64,000 bases of DNA. It comes from Leucaena leucocephala (Eukaryota > Streptophyta > Magnoliopsida > Fabales > Fabaceae). The position numbers and the translations under genes are program-made. The DNA lies in assembly GCA_037074615.1 (NCBI GenBank), contig CM073518.1, positions 14,398,501-14,462,500 on the forward strand. Direction: 5' to 3'. This document shows positions 1-10,484 of the stretch, piece by piece. Numbering within the stretch: position 1 is the first letter of the stretch; each line of letters opens with the position of its first letter. Below the pieces are notes generated by a model. The model made no database searches, was not told the DNA's origin, and saw nothing but the letters and a program-made list of their open reading frames with translations.

Positions 1-1175
1 TGGAATAAGAGGTGTTCATGTTTCGTTGTAAAGGAAAAGACAGGTGAACACAAAGCATGAACATAGAGCTTGAGTGGAGAAGCCATGCATAGAGGAAGTT
101 GGCAACTCCAATAAGCAAGTCATCCTTGCTAGGTAGGATAGGCCGCAAAGGATGATAATGATAAGTTAAGATGAGCTAGCTAGATGAGATAGCTAGAATG
201 AGACAGATCCTCCATGTGATTACGAGGAGTAGATCTACATGGTAAAAGTCTTATTCAACCTAGTTGAATAAAAGACCTGAGAGCTAGAATGGGATAGCTA
301 GTATGAAGTTTGCCTCGGAGTAATCCTAGGGCATAGCCTAAAGGCTAGAGATGTGATGATGTTTGATATGGCCTAAGGCTAAGGCTAAGGACGTGATGGT
401 TAATAGGTAAAGAGTTAAAATTCCCTAAGCAGAGGGATTCCATCACAGAGATCTAGGGTAGAGTACCCTAAAGAATAGAAATAATAGTAAAAGATAATGA
501 ATGAGATCTAGGCGACTGAAGTTCGCTAGGATTAAGAGAAAGATGCGTTTTCAGGTGCTTAAGGGCTGTGGCTCGTGTGTCTGGAAAACAAAATCGTGAC
601 CTCATGTGGGCACCAAGCCTACCTAAGGGGAAAGCGGATAATATCTTTGTAAAGGGGTTCTAGGCTGTTACAGTAAAGGCCGATAAGGAACCACAGTCTG
701 GTCAAGAATAGACTGAGACTGATAGATAGACAAAAGAAGAAATGAGATAGTAGAAGGTAGCCACAGATTACGGGATACAGTGACTCCCCTATGTAAGAAA
801 GAGTGATGAAGGGTTGAGTCTGTACCTTAATAAGAGGGTAGCGTGGCAGCCTGAGATAGACAGATGTTTCAGGATGCTCGCAGTTGGAGCATAGTTCAAA
901 TGGTTCACAGTTAGAGCACAGATGAGTTATGATGAGGCCATAGCAGTAGAATGTAATGGTAGGTGGTTAGACCATGATGGCACAAGCCAATGGTAAGCCA
1001 CAGTAAAGTAAGAAAGATGAGAAGGAACTCCTGAGTAAGAGAAGAAGTAAGTAAAGTCTGGGTAAATGATGTGAGGCTATAAAATTTTTATGGAGTTATC
1101 AACAGGTGGAAGCAGTTAACCTTATAACTTAGTCTGTTGGTTTAAGATCTTCGGGAGATATACAGTACAACAGAA

Positions 1176-1318
1176 TCGCAGTTAGATTTTGGAGGGTCAC
1201 AGTTAGATCCTAGCATGGCTCCAGGGTCGCAGTTAGATCCTAACAGATCCAGAGTCACAGTTAGATTCTAAAGAGGCTAACGGTTGATCGTAGTTAGATC
1301 CCGAGGTCGCAGTTAGAC
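1176..1318 (+). repeat. Six-copy TCGCAGTTAGAT array in element G
   Basis: The 12-mer TCGCAGTTAGAT or a one- to two-base variant starts at 1176, 1197, 1227, 1255, 1288 and 1307. The intervals are 21, 30, 28, 33 and 19. The same array with the mirrored interval series occurs on the other strand in element F. Function unknown. Confidence 0.8.
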
Positions 1319-1571
1319 CTAGCCTAAGGAAAGTAATGAGCCATGAGACATGAGTACGATGTAGTATCTCTTTGGGAAGATGAATGCCAAAGACGAAGTT
1401 AAGGTAAGGAAGTTTCACTAGTTGATAACCTGACCCAGAGAAATTGTTTTATAATGATTTTCCTCAGGTAGCCTCTAGTCTACAGACTGAACTTAGCTTT
1501 CCCTTAAACGAAGATGGAGTCCAAGTTTAAATCTGAGTACTGAGATTCAAAGTTTTGTAGAAGTATGCCTG

Positions 1572-1649
1572 AGAAGCAGAGAAGAGAATCCTCTGTGTAA
1601 TAAGAAGCAGAGAAGAGAATCCTCTGAGAAGCAGAGAAGAAAATCCTCA
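1572..1649 (+). repeat. Three-copy tandem repeat of a 24-bp unit
   Basis: Units beginning agaagcagagaag start at 1572, 1603 and 1627. The first two are nearly identical and the third has a substitution. This is a local duplication inside the noncoding interior of element G. Confidence 0.8.
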
Positions 1650-2593
1650 ATGTAATAAGAATAGAAAAGTATGAGTAGATAAAGATTACCCAGATGAGGG
1701 GTAAAGAGATTAAAAGGCTAGAGAAGACCTAGAGAAGAGGGTCTAAGGCAAGGCTGAGATAGAACACAGTTCTATGAAAAAGAGAAAGCCAGTCTTATGT
1801 TAGTTTTGTGATAAGACAAGATAAGTTATGAAAGGGTGAAATACACCATGAGATAGCTAGAGTGGGCTAGATATGCCATGATAACGTATCAAAGGCATGT
1901 AATGAGATACACGGTAGTAAACGTGTAATATGACACGCACCTAGAGATGTGCATTGTATGAACAGACAGAGAGGCTCCCTGTTTGGTAGGAATCAGATGT
2001 TTGAATGTTATGCTATGAAAGAGAATAGAAAATGAGAGCTTTCACTCTTTGCATGAGATGTCAGGTTTAATGATTATGCTAAAACTATGCAAGCTCCGAG
2101 TGTTAGAGCTGTGCCTAGTTAGAACAGGAATGCTTAAGCTCCGATGTTAGAGCTTTGCATTCATAAGCAGGTATGCAGTCCTGCAGTATGTTGGCCAAGC
2201 ATTATGCATATTAGAGTAGGTGCTTTTGTTTAGCAGCAAAGTAAAGAAAGAATAGCTGCGTAAGTCCTCTCTCTGTATGATGTTAAGTGCAAAGAAAGAT
2301 GAAATGTTGCAGATTTTAAAGCAGTCTGCAAGATATCAAGAGAAGTAGTAAGAATATGATGCTTAAAGTATGATGAGTAGTTAGAAGAAATTCCCGAATA
2401 CAGTAATATTCGAGAGAATTTCATATGAAAGAAATGGACACTACTCATAAGTGCAGTAAGTGGTCCATAAGAGGAAAGTAGATTTCAACTCTGATTGGAT
2501 TAACCCAGAGAAAGAAAGGCATGTTACGAAGAGATGTACAGTTATGATGCGTACTTTGCCAGATGTTAAGTTAATTTGGCTATGGTACTGATT

Positions 2594-2632
2594 AAATTTC
2601 GAGGACGAAATTTATTTAAAGGGGAGGAGAAA
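2594..2632 (+). promoter_or_regulatory. 3' hairpin and polypurine tract of element G
   Basis: A perfect 7-bp stem, AAATTTC/GAAATTT, encloses the loop GAGGAC (2594-2613). It is followed by a 19-nt purine-rich tract (2614-2632, including aaaggggaggagaaa) that abuts the LTR. The tract is the expected plus-strand primer of reverse transcription and shows that the LTR at 2633 is a 3' LTR. The hairpin is discussed in the findings. Confidence 0.85.
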
Positions 2633-2864
2633 TGTAACATCCCAATTTTCAGGCCTTCAGACACGGAAATAGCCTGAGAATGAGAGGCTACCAGACCCTT
2701 TTGAGCAGAAGTCCCAGAGACATAAGAGAGTTTTTAGGGACTAAGCTGCGAGTAAGTAAAGGTACGGGAACTTATGTGCAAACAGTGGAAGTCCCAAGGG
2801 GTAGAATGGCCATTTGGGGTGATGTAAAGGTCAAAGGTTGAAGAGTTACGAGCTGACCATTCTG

Positions 2865-3157
2865 GTCGCGACTAGAGTAAAGCATGGTCGCGACTAGTGG
2901 TTACAGAAAGAGCTATACGCGACAAGAAAGCATTATGGTCGCGACGTAAAAGAAGTATGGTCGCGACTAGAAAGCAGTGATATCGCGACTAATAGTGGCA
3001 GAAAGCCTTAGACGCGACTAAAAAGTGTTATGGTCGCGACTAAAATGTGTTGTGGTCGCGACGATAGAATGTTTTGGTCGCGACGAGAAGATGTTTTGGT
3101 CGCGACTAATGTACACAGAATTGTAAGGTCACGACAAGATGATGTTGAGGTCGCGAC
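2865..3157. repeat. GTCGCGAC lattice, 13 units, in the element G LTR
   Basis: GTCGCGAC or a close variant starts at 2865, 2887, 2916, 2938, 2960, 2982, 3011, 3033, 3055, 3077, 3099, 3128 and 3150. Every interval is 22 or 29 bp: 22, 29, 22, 22, 22, 29, 22, 22, 22, 22, 29, 22. The sequence between the palindromes is poorly conserved. The array lies in the presumed U3, about 600 bp upstream of the TATA box. Confidence 0.93.
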
Positions 3158-3736
3158 TAGTGACAAAGTGGCGCTAAGCGTACGGGCCAAGAGTGGTGAA
3201 GGTCCAAGAGAGATAGTTACCCGGTTGGAGATAGACCGGAGGCAGGATATCAGATACAGGAAAGGTTATCTGGAAACCATGAAGTAAACTGATAAGGTAT
3301 ACTCATGGGTCCCACAAGATGCCACATGGCATTAAAGTAATGGTTTAGTAGAATAAAGTTACTCGGTTGGTACAAAAACCGAGGAGGCACGATAACCGAG
3401 GAAATGATCAGATAAAGTCAGGGACTTATCTGGGTGGCATTGGGAAGCGTGCAAGATCTCTTCCAGTCGCCACATGGCATTAGTCTGCAGAAAGCAGATA
3501 AAGTTGAGGGCACGCATTACGAGGCAAGAGACTGGACCGGTGAGTCAGCATGATGAGTCAGCATGCTGAGGTGTCCCGGGAATTCAAGCATGTGAAAAAT
3601 GAGGCGCTGAGTCAGCATGGTGAGTTGTCCCGCTGATGCAGTAAATGAGGAATTAAAGAAAATAGGAAAATCCAGGAAAAACCAGGACCGTAGGATCAAA
3701 GTTCCTGGAAATTACGATTGTGCCATTGAGCCCCAT

Positions 3737-3744
3737 TATAAATA
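3737..3744 (+). promoter_or_regulatory. TATA box of the element G LTR
   Basis: TATAAATA is followed at once by a run of C. The same TATAAATACCCCC core occurs on the coding strand of every Tekay-type LTR here: 4595-4602 (J), 8572-8579 and 16955-16962 (A), 19765-19772 (D), 27181-27188 and 37909-37916 (B), 45008-45015 (E), 46819-46826 (I) and 56009-56016 (F). It is the likely LTR core promoter. Confidence 0.7.
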
Positions 3745-4488
3745 CCCCCTTCCCCCATTCCATTTGCATCCCGCGGAGGAGGAGAGAATGAGAGAGAAAG
3801 AAGAGAGAGAAGGAGAAGGAAAGGAAGAGAGAAAGGAGAAAAGGAAGTAAGGAAGTTCTGGCGGAGCTGGAAGCAGAATAGAGATAGTAAGGTTCTGCTA
3901 AGCTAGCCAGGTAGTAACTAATCCTAGCTTCTATGTAATGGCTTTGTGATTTGATGTGCTATTATTTGGTTGGATTGTTGTCTTATATGTTATGTCTGAA
4001 GCTCTGCTGTAATGCTATGGTCATATGTTATTAAGCATGGAAGCACACAGCATACTTATCTGTACACAATCACAAGCAAGCACTGTCACACTGCATTACA
4101 TATATTGTTATGATTGTTGCTACTGAGATTCCCCCGAATCTCATCCCCATCCATAACCCATTACAGGGAGGTTATGCTGAAGTGGATTTAGAGAATCCTA
4201 AGAGACGCCGTTATGCTGCCGGAGTAAAGACTGAACATCAGTATATGATAAGTACTGTGTACGTAGTGCTGTCTAAGGAGGCTAGAAGTGAGTGGACCTA
4301 GCCGGTTCATCTAGTCTTTCCTGGGTACTACGTAGAATGGTAGTTCTCATGAGGGAATTACCGAATCAGTACGGTTCAGTTCTTTGTACAGATGAAGTGT
4401 AGCGGTTATGCTGCCGGAGTTTAGGCAGAAGAAGAGCTAGTATAGCTTCCGCAAGTGTACTCTGAGGGCTGTATGGGAGGATGTTTCA

Positions 4489-5932
4489 TCATGCATGATG
4501 CAGTAAAAGGAATAAAGAAAAATAGGAAATTCGGGAAAAACCAGGACCACAAGTTCAGATGGCATCAAAATTACGGAAATGCCGTTACCAAAACTATAAA
4601 TACCCCCTTGCTCTTCATATGCCACGGCCAAGAGCATTTAAGAGAGAGAAGGAAGTGCTAGAGAGAGAAAGTGAGAGGAAGAAAGAAAGAAAGGAAGTTC
4701 TAGCGGAGCTAGAAGCAGTATAGGGATTCTAGAGTTCTGCTAAGCTTTTGAGGTAGTAACTAATCCTAGCTTTTATGTAATGGCTTTGTGATTTGTTGTG
4801 CTATTGTTTGGTTGGAATGTTGTCTTATATGTTATGCTTGAAGCTCTACTGCAATGCTATGATCATATGTTATTGAGTATGGAAGCACGCAGCATGCTTA
4901 TCTGTACACAATCACAAGCAAGCATCGTCACTCTGCATTACATATATTGTTATGATTATTACTACTGAGATTCCCCCGAATCTCATCCCAATAAATAACC
5001 CATTACAGGGGAGGTTATGTCGAAGTGAATTTTGGGAATTTTAAGAGACGCCGTTATGTTGCCAAAATTATGACAAGATAAGGAAAGCAGCTGATACGTA
5101 CTGTGTACGTAAGAACTGTCTAAGGAGGCTGGAAGTGAGTGGACCTAGCCGATTCATCCAGTCTTTCTTGGGTACTTATGTAGAATGGTAGTTCTCACGG
5201 GAATTACCGAATCGGTACAAGATCAGTTACTTTCTGAAGATGAAGCGTAGCGGTTATGCTGCCGGATTTTAGGCAGGAAAAGACGTAATAGAGATATGGG
5301 AAATTTTGTACATACCCAGATGTAAAACAACTTATTAATTAATAATAAGTGTTGTTTGACATGTTTGACTGATATATGATGGATGTATGCATATGTATGC
5401 AAAGTTGAATGCTGAAATTTACCACCATAAACAGTAATTTATGGTGACCTAATGAGGTTTGATAAATAAGTAAAAATAGTAAATGGATGAAAAAATGTAT
5501 GATATTTGTAGGGTAAATAGTAGACATACCAAGCTTCGATTTGATATATAGAATGCCTTATTTGGATGTCTACACATGGAGATATAATTATCAAAGTTGG
5601 GACCAGAATGCTGGATTCAGGAGAAAAATGCTGGATGAACAGTAAAGTTGTAACGTTGACTGATGTTGACTTGGTCAAGGAGTGGTCAACGAGTGATTTT
5701 TCCCTAAAATATAATATAGTTATATTCAAGTACAATTGGGACCACTTCATTTTGATTTTTCTAGAATTAGTTATGATTTTTCAAAGTCAGGTCACTCATC
5801 TGGAATTTTTATAGTGAACAGTACTCGATAAGAGTAAAACTCCAGATTGAGAAATTGGACTTCAATGACCCTGAAAGTGGTTCTAAATGCTACCAAATAG
5901 TCCCTAAGACGTATGAAAGTAAGGACGTTTCA
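4489..5932 (+). mobile_element. Fragment J: 3' part of an F-type LTR, cut by element G
   Basis: This continues an LTR interrupted by the insertion of G. It has its own TATAAATA (4595-4602), the shared block at about 5095-5222, and ends GGACGTTTCA at 5932. The last 200 bp match the reverse complement of the first part of the F LTR, including cagtactcgataagagtaaa near 5820. The rest of J lies left of the window, on the far side of element G. Confidence 0.75.
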
Positions 5933-6021
5933 TTTATGGAACTTCTGCTTAAACGGGTCTAGTACCCTATCTATTTCAAGTTACTTTCTGAGTCTCTAGG
6001 CCTAAAAATTAGGATATTACA
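5933..6021 (-). mobile_element. Fragment K: terminal remnant of a G/I-type LTR in reverse orientation
   Basis: The 89 bp resemble the right end of solo LTR I (about 47805-47892): both carry ggaacttctgct, a gggtctagta stretch and ctctaggcct before the terminal TTACA. J was inserted into it. No polypurine tract follows 6021, so K is more likely a solo or 5' LTR than a 3' LTR. Confidence 0.65.
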
Positions 6022-6087
6022 ATTTTGACATTAAAGCTTTTTACAAATTGCCTACTCTTTCTGAATGTCAATTTCATTATTTAAAGA
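6022..6087 (+). pseudogene. Base element, piece 1: start of a decayed PF20167-like region
   Basis: This 66-bp stretch lies between LTR remnant K and solo LTR C'. It ends in aaaga, the target site also found after C' at 22106-22110, so it was contiguous with 22111 onward before C' inserted. In the + frame it can be read as short protein-like sequence ending near FHYLK. It is far too short to classify alone; the assignment depends on the next piece. Confidence 0.45.
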
Positions 6088-6209
6088 TGAAGGGAATTGG
6101 AAGACACGCAGAGGAAATAACTTTAAAAATTTTTCCATTCCCTGCCAGGATCTACCGAATATGTTTAAGTCAAGGAGAAAGAAGTGTTACCTTCGGTATT
6201 CGAGCTTTA

Positions 6210-6443
6210 GTCGCGACCTCCATATCCACTAGTCGCGACTCCTCGCCTCTGGAACTTTCAGTCGTGACCTACTCAGCTTCTCGTCGTGACCTGTCGCCTC
6301 TAGAACTTTAAGTCGCGACCTACTCAGCTTCTCGTCGCGACTTGTCACCTCTGGAGTTGTCAGTCGCGACCTCCTCTTCTACTAGTCGTGACCTGTAGTC
6401 TCTTTTCAGATTTCTAACGTTCAGAAGCCAATTTGGTCGCGCC
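6210..6443. repeat. GTCGCGAC lattice in solo LTR C'
   Basis: Units start at 6210, 6232, 6261, 6283, 6312, 6334, 6363 and 6385, alternating exactly 22 and 29 bp, that is, four 51-bp dimers. A degenerate unit (gtcgcgcc) follows at 6436, again 51 bp on. Some units are GTCGTGAC, one CpG transition away. Confidence 0.93.
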
Positions 6444-7103
6444 CTCGTCGTACCTGGTGCTCTTTTGTCGTTCGCAAGAAGTCGACAACTCAGATCGGCT
6501 TCCTCTACCAGTATCCACACGAATAACGTTCCAACCATGAACGACGTGCTAGCGCCTCTTATCCCTCTAGGGTTTTCTCAAGATTTCGTCCTCACCGTCT
6601 CTATTCCGGCAGTTTCTTATATGCAAACCTTTTGCACTCTCCTTGCCCCCTTTTCTCTTGTGTGTTGTGTGTAGAACCCTAGCTCCTAATGTCAAATATA
6701 TAGAATGCTATCGGGCTTCTAATTGAGCCGGGCTTCAAAATTAATCTTATATTAATTCTGAAATTAATACAATATCATATATTGCATAATTTAATAAGAA
6801 ACTAATTAAATAAATATGGTTTATATTAAGTTCGTCCCACAGATTTAATTCACCTATTTATTAATTTAAAATAAAGATAAGACAGAATTATATTTGATTT
6901 ATTCTCATAAATCAAATTTGAGATATCTTATCAATTTGAATTTCAAATTCAAATAGATCATATCCATTTAAATTCGAATTCAAAAGTGATAGAGATTTAA
7001 TTTATCCTTATAAATTAAATCTTGCAAATATCTCTTATATTATACATAATATATAAATACAAATTTATATATATATATAAAATATATAAATCCACCCTAG
7101 ACT

Positions 7104-7140
7104 ATTCATTGAATCTAGACATCTCTTAGATTCAATGAAT
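7104..7140. repeat. 14-bp perfect inverted repeat in C'
   Basis: ATTCATTGAATCTA (7104-7117) is followed by a 9-bp spacer and its exact reverse complement (7127-7140). The same hairpin is intact in solo LTR C at 30146-30182. An AT-rich stretch with many shorter palindromes lies beside it. Confidence 0.85.
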
Positions 7141-7242
7141 CTGGACATCACAGCTCGTGTTGGGCTATTTTGTGTGCGACCCTGTAGGCCCATATGAAGT
7201 TGATAGTTGGCTAGTTACTATAATAACCCACAAGTCGTAAGT

Positions 7243-10062
7243 TGTCACATCCTTATTTTTTATACATCTTAGGGACCATTCAGTAGCACTTAAACCACTT
7301 TCAGGGTCATTGAAGTCTAAACACTTAATCTGGAATTTTATTCATATCGAGTACTGTTCACTGTGGCAAATTCCAGATGAGTGACCTGACTTTGAAAATT
7401 CATAACTAATTCTAGAAAAATTGAAATGAAGTGGTTCCAATTGCTACATGAAGCTAACTCAAATATATTTCAGGTAAAAATCATTGGTTGACCAATCCTT
7501 GACAAATTTAACGTGGGTAAACGTTCCAATATTACTGTTCATCCAATGACTTTCTCCTGAATCCAGCATTCTGGTCCCAACTTTAACAATTTATATCTTT
7601 TCGTGTATACATCCAAATTAGACATTCTATATATCAAATTAAATCTTAGTATGTATACTTCCTACCCTAAAAATTTCGTACATTAATTCAATCATTTACT
7701 ATTTTTAATGATTTATCAAACATGAATGGGTCTTCACGAGTTACTGTTCACTGAGCCTATTTTCAGCATTTAGTCTTTACATACCCAAGCATACAACCAA
7801 CACATATCAGTCATACAGGCCAGATAACAATTAATATCAAATAATCAACTGTTATATATCAGTGCATGATTAACTCCCTCATATTCTATTACATCCTTCT
7901 CTGTCTAAAATCCGGCAGCATAACTGCTACGATTCTTCTTTAGAAAGTAACCGATGTTGTACCGATTCGGTAATTCCCTTATGAGAACTACCATTCTACG
8001 TAGTACCCAGGAAAGACTGGATGAACCTTCTGGGTCCACTCACTTCCAGCCTCCTTAGACAGCACTACGTACACAGTACGTATCAATTCCTTTCTTTGTT
8101 CCGTCTTCGTTGCCGGAATTTCGGCAGCCTACCGGCGTCTCTTAAGATTTCCAAATTTTATTTTAACAGAACCTCCCCTGTAATGTTATGTTTGGGAATG
8201 AGATTCAAAAGAATCCCAGTAACAATAATCATAACAAAATATGTAATGCAGAGTGACGGTGCTTGCTTGTGACTGTGTACAGATAAGTATGCTGCATGCT
8301 TCCATATTCAATAACATATGATCATAGCATTGTAATAGAGCTTCAAGCATAACATATAGGACAACAATCAACCAAACAAGACAACACATCACAAAGACAT
8401 TACATAAGAGCTAGGATTAGTTGTTACCTCAAAAGCAGAGCTTCAGAACCTCTCTACTACTTCCAACTTCACCAGAACTTCCTTACTTCTTTCTTTCTCT
8501 CACTTTCTCTCTCAAGAACTTCTTTCTTCCTCTCTTTCTTGCTTGCACCGAAATGAAGGAGTAAGGGGGGGTATTTATAGTGTTGAGCAATGGCAACCTT
8601 GTAATTAGGAAGACTTATGATCCTGTGGTCCTGGTTTTTCCTGGAATTTCCTATTTTCTTTAATTCTCTTTTACTGCATCACCCTGGACACCTCATGGGA
8701 CACCTCATAGGACACTTCATCACCCATATTCTTCATGTGACGAAATTTGGAGGTTCTGGAAGCTTTCCGGTCCAATTCGGCACCGGCCCGGTCCATCGCC
8801 TCGAAAAACGTGCTGTTTTCTGCATCTGATGTTTCTGAAGATCCTTTTTATGTCTACTGACCTCACATTTAGTATCTAGACCCTTTATATCATTAAATTT
8901 TTAATACTGGGTCCAGACTCAATTACAGATCCCCTGCGAAATGACCAAAATGCCCTTGGTGCCCTATCTTGTCCTATTTTAACCCTAAGGTCAAAATCGT
9001 CATTTCACACCTTTCTGGACCCGGTCAAAGCTTATACTGGCTCTAGTCAACCTTATTTAGACATGTCTTGACCTCTGGGTCTGTCCAAAATGACCAGAAT
9101 ACCCTTTATTCATCTGCTGCCCTTTTTGTACAACATAGGGGCATTTTCATAATTTTGCACTTTTCCGGGGTTCTGCTGGACACTGGCCCACCTATCAGTC
9201 CAAGAGTCTTATTGGGCCTCTAATGGCGCCATTTTTGGGCTTTATGGGTCCATTACCTGTATGGCACGCATTACGAGAAATCTTCCTTTAACACAATTCA
9301 TTGAATATTTTAACTATTATTTACCGATTATACACCTTTTTCGGACACTGGCTCTTTTTCCCAGATACAGTGTCCTACTGTGTTCAGGCATCCTTGGGGG
9401 TTATAACGGTCATCTGACCGAAGTCATTCGATCGCATTTAGCCCCTTTAAAAATACCGATAAATCTCCAACCCGGATCCCCGGAGGCCTCACACTCCCGT
9501 CTGGATTTTCCAATTTGCAGATAACTTTTCCTACAGACCTCCTATCGGTATTCTGTCAGTTTCCTGACCTCCATCCCATAAGGGGGCATCATCCTGTATT
9601 TTCCTACTTATATCTGAAATCTAGGGTATCCGGTATAAATTTTTATAACTTTCGGACGATCAGTCCATTTATGGCTATCTGGAGTCTTCAAAAATTCCGG
9701 TATTAGGCTTGGTTACCCGGCGTCACCTACCCTACCTTCGGGTAGAATCTGGGACTGAAATGCTGTCGGGCGGTGCAAACCACTTCTGGCCTATTTTCTT
9801 TAATTATACTTTAGCCCCAGGGAACTTTTCCTTCTTTATAATTAAGTCCCTTAATTTGGCTAAAATTACACTTTAAGACCCCACATTTTTGTCTACCTTT
9901 CCTTCCTTACCTTAAACTTTCTATATTTGCATTCAAGTCCTTTCTTTTCCTTTCTTTTGCAATTTAATCATTTTCTTTACATAAAGGACCACATCTTTTT
10001 CCTGAAACAGAGCTCATATATTCCGTTTATAGGAACCAGTACAGAAAATTAAGGATATTACA
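7243..10062 (-). mobile_element. Element A left (3') LTR
   Basis: 2820 bp, TGTCACATCC to GATATTACA. It carries the TATA core at 8572-8579 (minus strand) and the shared LTR block at about 7950-8085. The family relative is solo LTR E. Small ORFs in it (for example around 8021-8392 and 9261-9706) recur in the right LTR only because the LTRs are copies. Confidence 0.95.
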
Positions 10063-10101
10063 TTTCTCTCCCCCTAAAAATAAATTTCATCCCCGAAATT
10101 T
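10063..10101 (-). promoter_or_regulatory. Element A polypurine tract and 3' hairpin
   Basis: On the minus strand a 19-nt tract containing AGGGGGAGAGAAA touches the LTR (10063-10081). Immediately upstream lies a 20-nt hairpin with the intact 7-bp stem AAATTTC/GAAATTT (10082-10101). The loop is GGGGAT here instead of GAGGAC. Confidence 0.85.
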
Positions 10102-10115
10102 ACATTACATCTATC

Positions 10116-10484
10116 CTATACAAATAATTCAGGGTACTTTTCTCTCATCTTTTCTTCTGTTTCCCATGTAGCCTCTTGTTCAGTCAAGCCTTTCCAGATC
10201 ACTTTTACTAAAGGAATTTGCTTATTCCGCAACTGCTTGACTTTTCTATCAGTAATTCGCACCGGTCCAACCTCATAAGTCAAGTCATCTCGCAGTGCGA
10301 CCTCATCTTGCTCTATCACATGAGATGGATCTGGAATATACTTCTTTAATTGGGAAACATGGAACACATCATGTATCTGGCTGAGATTCGGAGGAAGAGC
10401 CAACTTGTAAGCTACTGCTCCTATCTTTGAGAGAATCTGGAATGGCCCGATGTATCTTGGATGCAACTTCTTTACCTTAATCGA
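10116..10484 (-). pseudogene. pol: Element A integrase C-terminus and chromodomain
   Basis: This is the last segment of the polyprotein, 122 codons between an in-frame TGA (10485-10487) and the natural stop at 10116. The first part (KLHPRYIGPF, then QIHDVFHVSQLKKYIPDP) is the integrase C-terminal domain typical of Ty3 elements. The end (VIWKGLTEQEATWE) matches the second half of a chromodomain, which in chromoviruses is thought to steer integration to modified chromatin. It would be translated only if the TGA were read through. The TGA corresponds to a CGA arginine codon, a CpG transition; element B reads RSMKIKKLHP at the same place. Confidence 0.88.

Larger units (their letters stand above)
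1..2632 (+). mobile_element. Element G: noncoding 3' interior of a Tekay-like non-autonomous retrotransposon
   Basis: This is the interior of an LTR element in + orientation; its 5' part lies outside the window. It runs into a hairpin, a polypurine tract and an LTR at 2633. No credible ORF exists in any frame. Homology to the interior of element F (56909-62320, opposite strand) is visible at several points: the TCGCAGTTAGAT array (1176-1318 versus 58374-58516) and the stretch with caaatggttcacagttagag near 895. A relic of integrase survives around 2430-2445, where agaaatggacactact matches the complement of intact integrase DNA in element B near 29300-29315. I infer a large retrotransposon derivative (LARD-type) descended from a Tekay-like element. 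No host gene is visible. Confidence 0.75.
2633..4488 (+). mobile_element. 3' LTR of element G
   Basis: It starts TGTAACATCC and ends GGATGTTTCA, 1856 bp. It contains a GTCGCGAC array (2865-3157), a TATAAATA box at 3737-3744 followed directly by a C-run, and the shared LTR block (about 4248-4400). The base run tcatg (4489-4493) just outside is the probable right copy of the target-site duplication; the left copy is off-window. Solo LTR I (45734-47892) belongs to the same family in reverse orientation. Confidence 0.88.
6088..7242 (-). mobile_element. Solo LTR C', left piece
   Basis: This piece starts tgaagggaattgg and is the reverse complement of the right part of solo LTR C (30030-31133). The whole C' consists of 6088-7242, 18451-18879 and 21796-22105, 1894 bp after removing elements A and D and their duplications. 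It is flanked by aaaga at 6083-6087 and 22106-22110. The distal end reads ...ccaata where C has the complement of TGTTGG, so one terminal base has mutated. No coding sequence is seen. The TGTTGGAAATTGTGCCC terminus suggests a Ty1/Copia family, which I cannot prove. Confidence 0.8.

Noticed and set aside
2865..3157. A CRISPR array
   Set aside because: Regular spacing recalls one, but the repeated unit is only 8-12 bp, the spacers are 10-20 bp and low in complexity, there are no cas genes, and the array sits in plant LTRs.
3030..3287. 85-codon + ORF and 60-codon - ORF across the GTCGCGAC array
   Set aside because: Produced by the repeat, which lacks stop codons in some frames; no sign of a protein, and the related arrays in C' and I do not keep the frame.
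6208..6443. CGCG-box (CAMTA-type) binding sites as the explanation of the lattice
   Set aside because: The CAMTA consensus needs a non-T before and a non-A after CGCG; here the core is TCGCGA, so it does not fit.
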